Positions 17,505 to 26,390 of a stretch of DNA of 64,000 nucleotides are shown here, piece after piece. Source of the stretch: Fimbriiglobus ruber. Lineage in GTDB: Bacteria; Planctomycetota; Planctomycetia; Gemmatales; Gemmataceae. Made by a program: the position numbers and the translations under genes. The notes beneath the pieces were generated by a model, which worked only from the letters and a program-made list of their open reading frames with translations, was not told the origin of the DNA and did not search any database. The stretch's first letter is position 1. Each line of letters begins with the position of its first letter. The stretch covers positions 1,426,001 through 1,490,000 of the forward strand of contig NZ_NIDE01000014.1 in the NCBI RefSeq assembly GCF_002197845.1. The letters are read 5' to 3'.

Positions 17505-18449
17505 ATGTCCAGACGCCTTCTCCCCCTGGTTTTAGTCGGCGCGTGCATTCTGTTCGTCTCCCCCGGGCAAGCGCAGGACAATCCGCGACCTCCCAAGAAG
17601 GGCGCCGAGCCAGCCACGCAGGGCAAGCGAACGATTTACGCGGTGAAGCACGGGCACGCGACCGAACTGGCCGAAGTCTTGTCCCGCAATTTCAAGAACG
17701 AAGCCACGGTTTCGGCCCTTCCCGGCGGGAGCACCCTCCTCGTCACAGCGTCCGGCCCGCTGACGGCCGAGATCGTCAAGTTGCTCGACCTGATGGACCA
17801 AAAGCCGCGAACGGTGACGGTCGATGTCGTGCTGGCTGAGTTCAAAGCCGGGGCGAACGTCCCGGAACTGGGCGGCGACGTGGCCGCGAAGTTGGCGGAC
17901 CTGCGAAAGACCGGTCCGGTCGAATCGTGGCAGGAGTTCCGACTGACCGGCGTCGAAGGTCAGCCGATGACGACCGTGAGCGGCGGGAGCAAGCCGACCT
18001 TGAGGGGGTCGACCGTAACGGCGATCGGCTCCGTGCAGCGGTCGATCACGTACCAGACGGTGGGCACGACGATAAAGGTTACAGCCCGCGGTCTGTCGGA
18101 CGGGATGGTCGCGCTCGACCTCGACCTCAAGGACACGCGGTTCGGCCAACCCGCGGCGATCAAGGAAACGGCGCCCGAGCCCAAGGGCGAGAAGCTTGAG
18201 CCCAAGGGCGAGAAGCCCGGGCCCAAGGGCGAGAAGCCCGAGCCCAAGGGCGAGAAGGAGCCGCGGCCCCGAGCCACCCCGATCGTAGAAGCTCCGCCGG
18301 CCATCGAGACGACGAGCCTCAACACAAAGCTGAGCGTCCCGGCCGGACGGCCCGTCGTCGCCCAGACGACCCGCGAGAGTGGCAGGGCAACGCTCCTGGT
18401 GATCGTCACCGCGCGGGCGGACGATGCCGGCGCGAAGCCCGGTGAATGA
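17505..18449 (+). CDS. Secreted protein with secretin-N-like domain and EPKGEK repeats
   Basis: A 314 aa protein with a signal peptide (about 1-24, VSPGQAQ). A GGAGG-type ribosome site precedes ATG 17505, which decides the start; the frame is open further upstream but non-coding in style. Residues about 40-110 (IYAVKHGHATELAEVLSRNF, then the LLDLMDQKPRTVTVDVVLAE strand) look like the short secretin N-domain of type II/III secretion and pilus secretins. No secretin barrel domain follows. Residues about 225-251 are a 7-residue repeat. It is probably a periplasmic protein of unknown role. Confidence 0.72.
   Translation: MSRRLLPLVLVGACILFVSPGQAQDNPRPPKKGAEPATQGKRTIYAVKHGHATELAEVLSRNFKNEATVSALPGGSTLLVTASGPLTAEIVKLLDLMDQKPRTVTVDVVLAEFKAGANVPELGGDVAAKLADLRKTGPVESWQEFRLTGVEGQPMTTVSGGSKPTLRGSTVTAIGSVQRSITYQTVGTTIKVTARGLSDGMVALDLDLKDTRFGQPAAIKETAPEPKGEKLEPKGEKPGPKGEKPEPKGEKEPRPRATPIVEAPPAIETTSLNTKLSVPAGRPVVAQTTRESGRATLLVIVTARADDAGAKPGE
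18177..18257 (+). repeat. 21 bp tandem repeat, four units
   Basis: Four near-identical units start at 18177, 18198, 18219 and 18240, encoding EPKGEK plus one spacer residue (one unit has GPKGEK). This in-frame microsatellite makes a charged flexible linker and could change copy number by slippage. Confidence 0.85.
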
Positions 18450-18614
18450 GTACGGGCCCGGGTGTGAGTGCCGCCGACGGTGAAAGGGCGGACGGTTTGG
18501 ATGGCGAGGTGATCGGGCGCCGATTTCTCGCGGAAGATCGTGGCGACAGGCACGAACCTCCGTTAGAGTCGAAGGCACCTGCCCGACTGCCGACTCCCGC
18601 CGGACCCGTCCGTC

Positions 18615-20192
18615 ATGCCTGTCCGCTTCTATTTCCTGGCGACCGCCTACACGCTCGCGTTCACGCCGCTGGTGTTCGCCGCTGATCCGTTGGCCGTTCG
18701 CATCGACCGGCTGATTGAAGCGAAAGCGAAGACCGAAGGCGTACCGCTGGCCGCGCGGGCGGACGACGCCGAGTTCCTTCGCCGGGCGTGGCTCGACCTC
18801 GCCGGCCAGATCCCGCCCACCGCTGACGTCCGGGCGTTTCTCGCCGACCGGTCGGCCGACAAGCGGGCCCGGCTACTCGATCGCCTGCTCGACGGCCCGG
18901 ATTACGCCCCGCGGATGGCCGACCGTTTCCACCTCATGCTCATGGAACGGCTCGGCGACCACACGGAATGGTCGACCTACCTGCGGGAAACGTTCGCGGC
19001 GAACAAGCCGTGGGACGCGATGGCCCGGGACATCCTCCGGGCCGACCCGAAAGCCGACGCAGTTACTCGTGGCGCCGCCTTCTTCCTCGCCAAGCGGTTG
19101 GAGAATTACGGCCAGAACCCGGTCGACTACTCGGCTCTCACCCGCGACGTGGGCCGGCTGTTCCTGGGCAAGAACCTCCAGTGCGCCGAGTGCCACGACC
19201 ACCTGTTCATCAACGATTACAAGCAGCGGCACTTCCAGGGGCTGTTCGCCTACGTCAAGAACACGACCCTCGTTCCGGGGCCGACGCCGCGGGTGGCCGA
19301 GAAGCCGACGACCGAGAAGATGAAGTTCGCCTCCGTGTTCACGAAAGTGGAAATGATCACGGGGCCGGCGCTCCCAGATGGGCGGATGGTGGAGGTGCCG
19401 GCGTTCCCCAAGGGACAGGAATACGCCGAGTCGCCGGATCGCAAGACCAACGCCCCGGGCGTGCCCAAGTTCAGCACGCTCGCCGCCCTCAGTGAGCAAC
19501 TGCCGACCGTGAAGAACCGCGACTTCGTGCGGAACGCGGTGAACCGGCTCTGGTTCGTCCTGCTCGGCCGCGGGCTGGTCCACCCCCTCGACCTGCACCA
19601 TGCGGACAACCCCGCGTCCCACCCCGAACTCCTCGAGCTCCTGGCCGACGAGTTCGTCGCCCACCAGTTCGACATCAAGTGGCTGCTCCGCGAGATCGCC
19701 CGGTCCGAGACGTACCAGCGGTCGAGCCTCCTGCCCGCGGGCGTCAAGCCGCCCGACCCTGCGTTGTTCGCGGTCGCCCTCGAAAAGCGGTTATCCGCGG
19801 AGCAACTCTTCGCGGCCGTCTGCCAGGCAGCTGGCGGGAAGCCGACGCCCGCGCTGAAGGCGAAGTTCGTCAAAGCCTACGCCAACCAGCCGCGGGAGCC
19901 GGAAGAAGAACCGATCCCGTCGCTGCGCGGAGCCCTGTTCGTTCTCCACGACGCCGACGTTCTCGCGCTGCTCAAACCCAAGCCGGGAAGCCTCGTCGAC
20001 CGACTCGCGAACCTCGCCGACGCCGACCTCGCCGACGAACTTTACCTGTCCGTCCTCACCCGGCACCCGACGGCGGAAGAAACCGCCACCGTGAAAAAGA
20101 TCCTCACCGCAGCCGACGGGAAGCGGACCGACGCGATCTCGGAGCTGGCGTGGGCGTTGATCGCGTCGACGGAATTCGGGGTGAACCACTGA
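18615..20192 (+). CDS. DUF1549/DUF1553 protein
   Basis: A 525 aa protein with a signal peptide (to about residue 22, LVFAAD). The DUF1549 region (about 25-215) has FLRRAWLDLAGQIPPTADV and ends with the C-A-E-C-H motif (NLQCAECHDHLF), a haem-binding-like CxxCH. The DUF1553 part (about 300-525) has NRLWFVLLGRGLVHPLD and LLREIARSETYQRSS. These paired domains occur in many planctomycete secreted proteins, nearly always next to a DUF1501 gene; a role in polysaccharide or sulfated polymer metabolism is proposed but unproven. This is the first gene of a three-gene operon and overlaps the DUF1501 start by one base (TGATG). It is shorter than the usual 700-1000 aa because no C-terminal extra domains are present. 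Confidence 0.9.
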   Translation: MPVRFYFLATAYTLAFTPLVFAADPLAVRIDRLIEAKAKTEGVPLAARADDAEFLRRAWLDLAGQIPPTADVRAFLADRSADKRARLLDRLLDGPDYAPRMADRFHLMLMERLGDHTEWSTYLRETFAANKPWDAMARDILRADPKADAVTRGAAFFLAKRLENYGQNPVDYSALTRDVGRLFLGKNLQCAECHDHLFINDYKQRHFQGLFAYVKNTTLVPGPTPRVAEKPTTEKMKFASVFTKVEMITGPALPDGRMVEVPAFPKGQEYAESPDRKTNAPGVPKFSTLAALSEQLPTVKNRDFVRNAVNRLWFVLLGRGLVHPLDLHHADNPASHPELLELLADEFVAHQFDIKWLLREIARSETYQRSSLLPAGVKPPDPALFAVALEKRLSAEQLFAAVCQAAGGKPTPALKAKFVKAYANQPREPEEEPIPSLRGALFVLHDADVLALLKPKPGSLVDRLANLADADLADELYLSVLTRHPTAEETATVKKILTAADGKRTDAISELAWALIASTEFGVNH

Positions 20193-21463
20193 TGAATCGC
20201 TCCCCCTTGTGTACGCCCCGCGATCACAGGCTCTCCCGTCGACAATGGCTCGGGTCGGCGGCTCTGGGTGTGGGCGCGTTCGCGACCCCGGCCGTGGCGA
20301 ACGAACTGAAGAAGCGGCGGAAGCAGGTACTGTTCGTCTGGCTCGACGGCGGGATGAGCCAGTTGGAGAGCTGGGACCCGAAGCCCAACACTACATTCGG
20401 CGGCCCGTTCCGGGCGATCCCGACCAGCGTGCCCGGCATCCACATCTCAGAGTTGTTGCCCGACACCGCCAAACAGATGCACCGGCTGGCGCTCGTGCGG
20501 AGCGTGTCGACGCAGGACAACTCGCACTCGGCCGGTGTCGACCGCATCCAGCGGGGCGACCCGAAGAACCGTGGCGTCACGTACCCGTACTTCGGCTCGG
20601 CCGTCGCGAAACTGCTCGGCCCCGGCGACGGCGGGCTGCCGCCTTACGTCTGGGTGAAGCCGGGGAATGGTGGCTTTATCTACAAGGATGCCGGCTTCCT
20701 CGGTCCGCAGTACGGCGCGCTCGCTCTGGGAGACGGCAAGCCGCCCGAGAACCTCGTTCGCCCGCCCGATCTACCCGCCGAGGCCGACGCTGCCCGGAAT
20801 GAATTGCGGAAGCTCGCCGACAAGCGGTACGCCGCGGGCCGCCGGACGGAATTGACCGAGGCGAATAGTTTTGCATTTGACACGGCCGACCAGTTACAGC
20901 GGCAGCTCGACCTGTTCGACTCCGCGAAGCTCCCGGCCAAGGATCGCGATCGCTACGGCACCCACGACCTCGGCCGGCACATGCTGCTCGCCCGTCGGTT
21001 GCTGGAAGCCGGGGTGACGTTCGTGAAAGTGACCTCTTATGGCTGGGACACGCACGGCGACCACTTCAACGGGACCGCCAGCCTGCACCCGAAGTTCGAC
21101 CGCCCGTTCGCCGCGATCGTTCAGGATCTCGCGGACCGCGGCATGTTGGACGACGTGCTGGTGATCGTGGCGGCCGAGTTCGGCCGCACCCCGCGGATCA
21201 ACGGCCACCTCGGTCGCGACCACTGGCCGGAGGCGTGGAGCGTCTGCATGGCCGGCCGCGGGATTAAGCCCGGCGTCGCGGCCGGCAAGACGAACGCCCT
21301 CGGCACCGACGTGGCGACCGAGCCCCACGACATCGGCCACCTGTTCCACACGTGGTACGCGGCCCTCGGCATCGACGCGGCGGCCAAGCACTTTTACAAC
21401 GCCGGCCAGCCACTTCCCATCGCCCACGAGGAGATGCACCCGGTCAAGGAGGTGTTGGCATGA
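20192..21463 (+). CDS. DUF1501 protein with Tat-like signal
   Basis: A 423 aa protein. The N-terminus has a twin-arginine-like signal (SRRQWLGSAALGVGAFATPAVA), so it is probably exported folded. The DUF1501 (sulfatase-like, alkaline-phosphatase superfamily) core has FVWLDGGMSQLESWDPKP, DTHGDHF, VIVAAEFGRTPRIN and GRDHWPEAW, the metal-site motifs of the family. The ATG at 20192 overlaps the previous stop, giving translational coupling; a longer open frame from 19679 lies inside the upstream gene and is not real. It is the second gene of the DUF1549/1553-DUF1501-WD40 operon. Confidence 0.9.
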   Translation: MNRSPLCTPRDHRLSRRQWLGSAALGVGAFATPAVANELKKRRKQVLFVWLDGGMSQLESWDPKPNTTFGGPFRAIPTSVPGIHISELLPDTAKQMHRLALVRSVSTQDNSHSAGVDRIQRGDPKNRGVTYPYFGSAVAKLLGPGDGGLPPYVWVKPGNGGFIYKDAGFLGPQYGALALGDGKPPENLVRPPDLPAEADAARNELRKLADKRYAAGRRTELTEANSFAFDTADQLQRQLDLFDSAKLPAKDRDRYGTHDLGRHMLLARRLLEAGVTFVKVTSYGWDTHGDHFNGTASLHPKFDRPFAAIVQDLADRGMLDDVLVIVAAEFGRTPRINGHLGRDHWPEAWSVCMAGRGIKPGVAAGKTNALGTDVATEPHDIGHLFHTWYAALGIDAAAKHFYNAGQPLPIAHEEMHPVKEVLA

Positions 21464-22503
21464 TCGCCCCCACCCCGAAAGAACATGGCCCCGCGCTCAC
21501 CCCGCCCGCCCAGGTCACGCGGTTGCGGTTCAGCCCGTGCGGGACGCAACTGACCGCCGCGTGCATCGATGGCGTGGTCCGCCGGTGGAACATCACCGGA
21601 GCGATCCCGGCTGAACTCGCATCCCTGAAGGGCCACGGCGGCTGGGTGTCGACCCTCGCGTATCTGCCCAATAACCGGCTCGTCACGGCTGACACCTTCG
21701 GCCGCCTCTCCGCGTGGGACTACACTGCGAACGACCCGAAGCCGCTCTGGACGCGCGAAAAGGCCCACGACGGCTGGCTGCGCGCGGTGGCCGTTTCCCT
21801 GGACGCAAAGACGCTCGCGACGACCGGCCGGGACAGCGTCGTCCGGCTCTGGTCGCCCGACGGCACGCGGCAGCGGGAAATTCCTCTGGGTGTCGACACA
21901 TTCAGCCTCGCGTTCCACCCGGACGGCAAGACGCTCGTCGCCGGCGATCTTTTCGGGACGCTTCACGCCCTCGATCCAGCCACTGGCAAGACCATCCGCA
22001 CAATCGCGGTGAAGGAACTTCACCTACTCGATCGTATACAGGACGTGGGCGGGGTGAGGTGTCTGGTTTTCTCGCCCGACGGGAAGACGCTGTTCGCCGC
22101 GGGCTGTCAGCCCAAAACCGGCGGGTTCGTGCAGGGGTTTCCATTACTGGTGAGCCTCGATTGGGCGACCAGCCAGCGCGGGCCGCAGTGGAAGGGTGCG
22201 AGCGACAACGAGGGCTTCATTCACGACCTGCTCTGGCACCCGGGCCGCTTCCTCGTCGGCGTGACCAGCGGGCAGCCGGGGAACGGCAAGCTCTTCTTCT
22301 GGACGCCCGGCGAAGAAAAGCCGTCCTTCGTATCGACGAAACTGCCGAACTGCCACAGCGTTGACCTGCACCCGGGCGGCGAGCGACTGACCGTGGCCGG
22401 CACGAACGCGACCTCGTCCGGCAACGGGCGGGTCAAGGCGAAAGACGGCGCCTACCCGGCGAACACCTCGCCGATCCAATTCTGGGACGTGCCGAAGGCG
22501 TGA
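21460..22503 (+). CDS. WD40 repeat protein
   Basis: A 347 aa protein built of WD40-type blades: RLRFSPCGTQLTAACIDGVV, VRRWNI, LAYLPNNRLVTADTFG, LAWD-like strands, LATTGRDSVVRLWSPDG, LAFHPDGKTLVAGD, LVFSPDGKTLFAAG. It probably folds as a seven-blade propeller. No signal peptide is visible. It overlaps the DUF1501 stop (ATGA), with AAGGAGG upstream, so it is translationally coupled as the third gene of the operon. WD40 genes commonly follow this gene pair in planctomycetes; the role is likely protein binding. Confidence 0.88.
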   Translation: MIAPTPKEHGPALTPPAQVTRLRFSPCGTQLTAACIDGVVRRWNITGAIPAELASLKGHGGWVSTLAYLPNNRLVTADTFGRLSAWDYTANDPKPLWTREKAHDGWLRAVAVSLDAKTLATTGRDSVVRLWSPDGTRQREIPLGVDTFSLAFHPDGKTLVAGDLFGTLHALDPATGKTIRTIAVKELHLLDRIQDVGGVRCLVFSPDGKTLFAAGCQPKTGGFVQGFPLLVSLDWATSQRGPQWKGASDNEGFIHDLLWHPGRFLVGVTSGQPGNGKLFFWTPGEEKPSFVSTKLPNCHSVDLHPGGERLTVAGTNATSSGNGRVKAKDGAYPANTSPIQFWDVPKA

Positions 22504-22557
22504 ACCGGAAGTGGGACGACTTCCGGCCCCGCGAATGTGCACCCACCCGACCGTGTG

Positions 22558-23463
22558 TCATTTCGCGGACTTTTCTGGGCAAACTTTTTTGTCGAGAAGC
22601 TGATCCAGAACCGGCGCCACATCGGCCACGCGAAACCCACCCGGTCCCGGGCGCCCCTGGAACGCAATTTTGCCGTCCGCGTCGACCACGTAGATGCGTT
22701 CGGGCATCGCGTCGTAAGCCGCATCGACGGCGTTGTCGATGGTGTCCACCAGAATGGGAGTCGACACTTTGAACTGGTCGGCGAAGTAACGGGCCGCGTC
22801 GTCGCGCTCGTCTTGCGTCTTCGGGTCGAAGGGCGGTTTTTGTTCGCGAGTCCACGTTTCTTGAGCGTCCGGGTCGAGTGAGCCGCCCACCGCGGCGGCC
22901 AGACTCGCGCCGATCAGCACGGCCACCACGGCCACCCCGCGCTTGCCGAGGCTCCGGTAATAAAAGCTCACCACCAAGCCCCCGCCGCACAGGGCGACCA
23001 AGAACGCGACCCACAAGAGGGAGCCGTAGAACTGTGCGCGCCGGCGGGCCTCGACGAAGCGGAGACTGGCTTCCGCGCTGAGCCGGTCGCCGTCGGCCGT
23101 GGGGCGGCCGTCGGCGGGGTGGGCCTCGCGGATGTATACGACGTAGACGTGGGCCCGGTCCTTGTAGCGGGCACACGCCGCCTCGATCTCGGGGACGGCG
23201 TGCCGGAAAATGGAGCACGTACAGCTGCCGAAGACGAGGGCGACCGGCTTGCCACGAAGGCTGTCGAGGTCGGTGAGTTTCCGGCTGCCATTCTCGCGAA
23301 GGCGGAAGCCCGGTGCCGGGTCGCCGGCTATGATTCTACCTTCGCGAGCCGGCGGGGCCGGCGGACCGGGTTCGGCGCCCTTTGAGCCGCTACCAACGGG
23401 AACGCCGAACAGGAGGAATGCCACAACCAGAGCTGAGCGCAACGAACGAATCTGGCTGCCCAT
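22558..23463 (-). CDS. Deiodinase-like thioredoxin-fold membrane protein
   Basis: A 301 aa protein with an N-terminal hydrophobic leader (about 7-24). The segment LVFGSCTCSIFRHAVPEIEA followed by VVYIREAHPADG matches iodothyronine-deiodinase-like proteins, where the GSCTU motif carries selenocysteine. Here that position is C83 (codon TGC), so this is a cysteine form. The family C-terminus is also clear: VDTIDNAVDAAYDAMPERIY, then VVDADGKIAFQGRPGPGGF. Between the two halves (about 140-222) lies an insertion with two membrane helices (147-167 and 176-193). It is probably a membrane-anchored thiol redox enzyme; a thyroid-hormone substrate is not implied. The start at 23463 is preferred to an upstream one that adds 33 residues outside the leader. 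Confidence 0.75.
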   Translation of the reverse strand: MGSQIRSLRSALVVAFLLFGVPVGSGSKGAEPGPPAPPAREGRIIAGDPAPGFRLRENGSRKLTDLDSLRGKPVALVFGSCTCSIFRHAVPEIEAACARYKDRAHVYVVYIREAHPADGRPTADGDRLSAEASLRFVEARRRAQFYGSLLWVAFLVALCGGGLVVSFYYRSLGKRGVAVVAVLIGASLAAAVGGSLDPDAQETWTREQKPPFDPKTQDERDDAARYFADQFKVSTPILVDTIDNAVDAAYDAMPERIYVVDADGKIAFQGRPGPGGFRVADVAPVLDQLLDKKVCPEKSAK

Positions 23464-23799
23464 CCAGCAATCCTTTTGAATCCGGGCGGCCGTGGGGCGG
23501 GGCACAGCCGACCACGATCGCAAGCTTTTGAGAGATAGGCGGTACGCGAAGCCGGGGGACAATCCACATAGTCTTCAAGCAATCAGAGACCAGCTTACCC
23601 GGAAGTTACTAACCATTGATGAATACGCCGTGAGTTGTAGTTGGAACGCAGAAACCTGGCGACTGACCTCACCGGTTCGCCCGGTCTATCGGGATGAGAC
23701 ATGGTCCCCTGACCTTCCCCATCGCGTCGAGTGAGAACCCTCGATCGAGTTCCAGTGGTCCGGTTCGTGAGCTGGCGATCCGCGCGCGAAAAGGTCGTG

Positions 23800-24073
23800 G
23801 GCTCATGAGGCGGCCGAGGTGCTTCGGCCCGGCCGTAGATCTCCCGTCCCGACGCGCGCCACCGGCGCTCGGCGCGGGTCTCCGACCCCGCCGCTCTTCG
23901 CGACCGCAGGTCTCCAACGTCACCCTGGCGCAGGCGGCGGTGTCCGAGGGGGGCGAGCGGCGGGAGACCTGCGGTCCGAAGAGCGGCGGGGTCGGAGACC
24001 CGCGCCGAGCGCCGGTGTGGGGGCGATTGCGACCAGATGGTTATGCCTTTCCACCTCGGCCGCCTCATGAGCC
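23800..24073. mobile_element. MITE-like palindromic element, copy B, with 9 bp target duplication
   Basis: The ends 23800-23821 and 24052-24073 are perfect 22 bp inverted repeats (GGCTCATGAGGCGGCC...). Immediately outside them AAGGTCGTG occurs at both 23791-23799 and 24074-24082, a 9 bp target duplication. The inside is largely one palindrome with the core GGTCTCCGACCCCGCCGCTC and its complement. There is no transposase gene, so it would need one in trans. Confidence 0.85.
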
Positions 24074-24229
24074 AAGGTCGTGAATCGGTCGGTGGCCCGA
24101 CGGCGCATCTTTAACTGATTTCTACTTGCGTCCCCGGCCGACTATTCTCATGATAAGTCTCTGTCGAGTCCCACCTGCCGCTGCCCGCGTTTCTCTTCCC
24201 CGCCGGCACGTCCCGTTTCGGAGCGCGCC

Positions 24230-25729
24230 ATGCTTCGCTTTCTCGGTTCGCCGAAGCGCCTGTGTAACGGAGTCACCCGCCGCGACGCCCTCTGGGCCGG
24301 GGGGCTGAACCTGTTCGGCCTCACACTGGCAGACGTTCTGCAAAATCAGAGCGCCCAGGCGTCCGCCGGTCGTGCGCCGAATGCCGGGCCGAAGCACTTC
24401 GGCCGCGCCAAGTCGTGCATTCTCCTGTTCTTGTACGGGTCGCCCAGCCAGATCGAGTTCGCCGACCAGAAGCCGGACGCGCCGGTCGAAATCCGCGGCG
24501 AACTCGGGTCGATCGCGTCGAGTCTGCCCGGGTGTTCCGTCTGCGAGCTGCTGCCGCACACGTCGAAGGTGATGCACCACGTCACCGTCGCCCGGTCGCT
24601 CACGCACAAGTACCCGATCCACGGCGTCGCCTACGCCACGACCGGGATTCCCGAGATCGACGCCCCGATGGAACTCAACCCGCACGACGGCCGGCACTGG
24701 CCGTTCGTCGGGTCGGTGGTGTCGTACCTGGAGCGGCAGAAGGGCCGGGGTGCGAAGCCGGTGCCGGACAACATCGCCCTCCCGTGGCAGTTCAGCAGCC
24801 AGCGCGTCGGCGAGGTGCCGCGGGCCGGTCCCTACGCCGCGTACCTCGGGTCGGCGTACAACCCCCTCTACACGCAGTTCCGCGGGACCGCGAACCGGAA
24901 GATCACCAAGACGCTGAACGCGGACACGATCACGTTCGACGAGCCCTACGTCGGCATCACGCCGGAATCGACGTTCAGCATCGGCTCCAACGGCCCGGCC
25001 GCCGACCTGACGCTCGACCGGCTGAACGGCCGCAAGTCGCTGCTCGAACAGTTCGAGGACGCCCGGCGCGCACGTCCGGTTTCAAGCACCGCGCACGACC
25101 AGTTCCGCGAGATGGCGTACTCGATCGTGGGTACGGACAAGGTCCGCCGGGCGCTGGACGTGACGACCGAGCCGCCGGCCCGCCGCGACCGCTACGGGAT
25201 GACGCTGTTCGGCCAGGGCTGCCTGGCGGCCCGCCGGCTGGTCGAGGCCGGGTCGCGGTTCGTGACGGTCTTCTGGGACGAGTACGGGCTGGCCGGGTCC
25301 GGGTGGGACACGCACTGGGAACACTACCCGCGGATGAAGAACGAACTCATGCCCGGCTTCGACCGCGGGTACGCCGGCCTGATCGAAGATTTGCACGAAC
25401 GGGGGATGCTCGACGACACGCTCGTCGTGGTTCTCAGCGAACACGGGCGGACGCCCAAGATCAGCAGCGCCCGCGGCGGCGGCCGCGACCACTGGGCCCA
25501 GGCGTACACGGCCCTGTTCGCCGGCGGCGGCGTGGCTCGCGGGCGGGTCGTCGGGAAGACCGACAAGATCGGCGGCACCGTGGTCGACCGGCCGATCTCG
25601 CCGAAGGACGTCCTCGCGACCGTCTACCACCTGCTCGGCTACGACCTCGAAACCACCCTCACCGACCGCGTCGGCCGACCCCAGTCGATCATCCCCGGCG
25701 GCCAGGTCATCGGCGATATTCTGGCGTAA
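24230..25729 (+). CDS. DUF1501 protein, second copy
   Basis: A 499 aa DUF1501 protein, longer than the one at 20192. The N-terminus has a twin-arginine-like motif (VTRRDALWAGGLNLFGLTL). Core motifs are CILLFLYGSPSQIEF, GSGWDTHWEHYPRMK, LVVVLSEHGRTPKIS and GGGRDHWAQAYTALFAGGG, which contain the metal ligands of the alkaline-phosphatase-like fold. The end (GGTVVDRPISPKDVLATVYH, then LGYDLETTLTDRVGRPQSII) is duplicated at 27468-27628. No DUF1549/1553 gene is adjacent. A short hairpin follows at 25756. Confidence 0.9.
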   Translation: MLRFLGSPKRLCNGVTRRDALWAGGLNLFGLTLADVLQNQSAQASAGRAPNAGPKHFGRAKSCILLFLYGSPSQIEFADQKPDAPVEIRGELGSIASSLPGCSVCELLPHTSKVMHHVTVARSLTHKYPIHGVAYATTGIPEIDAPMELNPHDGRHWPFVGSVVSYLERQKGRGAKPVPDNIALPWQFSSQRVGEVPRAGPYAAYLGSAYNPLYTQFRGTANRKITKTLNADTITFDEPYVGITPESTFSIGSNGPAADLTLDRLNGRKSLLEQFEDARRARPVSSTAHDQFREMAYSIVGTDKVRRALDVTTEPPARRDRYGMTLFGQGCLAARRLVEAGSRFVTVFWDEYGLAGSGWDTHWEHYPRMKNELMPGFDRGYAGLIEDLHERGMLDDTLVVVLSEHGRTPKISSARGGGRDHWAQAYTALFAGGGVARGRVVGKTDKIGGTVVDRPISPKDVLATVYHLLGYDLETTLTDRVGRPQSIIPGGQVIGDILA

Positions 25730-25732
25730 ATG
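25572..25732 (+). repeat. 3' end of DUF1501 gene, proximal copy of a 161 bp direct repeat
   Basis: This segment contains the last 52 codons of the intact gene plus 3 nt beyond the stop. It matches 27468-27628 with 9 differences in 161 nt, eight of them silent. The pair flanks a reverse-strand two-gene cassette. Confidence 0.9.
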
Positions 25733-25755
25733 ACGAAGTAGGTAGCCTTATGCGT

Positions 25756-25775
25756 CCGGGAGAAATAACTCCCGG
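25756..25775 (+). terminator. 7 bp hairpin after the DUF1501 gene
   Basis: CCGGGAG (25756-25762) pairs with CTCCCGG (25769-25775) around a 6 nt AT loop, 27 nt after the stop. It may end the DUF1501 transcript inside the inserted cassette. Confidence 0.4.
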
Positions 25776-25843
25776 CATCGGAATGAAGCATTCGCGATCA
25801 GCGGCAGACAGGAAGTCAGACATTTTAAAGAGATCGGACGCAG

Positions 25844-26389
25844 TTACCGAGTTGAGGAAAGAGAAGTTGCAACCGGGCTTTTAATGCTACTTTCTTGAGA
25901 TTGCGATGGGTTGGGTCGTTCGGTCCCTGCGTCTCGTTTACCGATAGTATATGCGATTGCCGCACTCGCCAAAACCCCGACCAAAACTCCGATCACGGGC
26001 GGCACCAGTGTCCACAACCGGCTGCCGATTTTGTCCTGGTTAGTCTCGAGTTTGGTCACTTTCTCTTTGATGACTTCGACACTCGATTTGAGTTCATTTG
26101 CCTCGAGCTTTTCTCTCCACTGCCGCAACTCGTCGAGATGCTCTCTTAAGCGGACACATTCGGTCTTGAGATCAGCCGCTCCGAACTGATCCTTCCACTG
26201 CTTGATCTCCGTGAGTAATGCTTCAAACGACGCCAGCTTTTCGCGCAGCTGGGTGAGGATTTCGTTGATGCGGCCGACGTCGGCCCCGGTGTTCCGCACT
26301 TCTTGACGGACCGAGTCGATCCGCTCGGTCAATGTGCTGACCAGATTCTGTAATTCGGCAATCTTTTCGGTGTTAGTCGGTGCCGGCAT
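25844..26389 (-). CDS. Coiled-coil protein with C-terminal transmembrane helix
   Basis: A 181 aa protein. Residues about 5-120 are a long heptad-rich coiled coil (LQNLVSTLTERIDSVRQEV, then the REKLASFEALLTEIKQW region). A single hydrophobic helix follows at about 126-148 (LVPPVIGVLVGVLASAAIAY), then a polar Ser-rich tail. It is likely a tail-anchored membrane protein that oligomerises through the coil. It starts 1 nt after the stop of the upstream HEPN gene (ribosome site AGGAAGG), so the two are translated together and probably interact. No family recognised. It lies in the cassette between the duplicated DUF1501 ends. Confidence 0.75.
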   Translation of the reverse strand: MPAPTNTEKIAELQNLVSTLTERIDSVRQEVRNTGADVGRINEILTQLREKLASFEALLTEIKQWKDQFGAADLKTECVRLREHLDELRQWREKLEANELKSSVEVIKEKVTKLETNQDKIGSRLWTLVPPVIGVLVGVLASAAIAYTIGKRDAGTERPNPSQSQESSIKSPVATSLSSTR

Positions 26390-26390
26390 T

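Noticed and set aside
23190-23235. Possible selenocysteine site in the deiodinase-like gene
   Set aside because: The codon at the Sec position is TGC, not TGA, so no recoding is needed.
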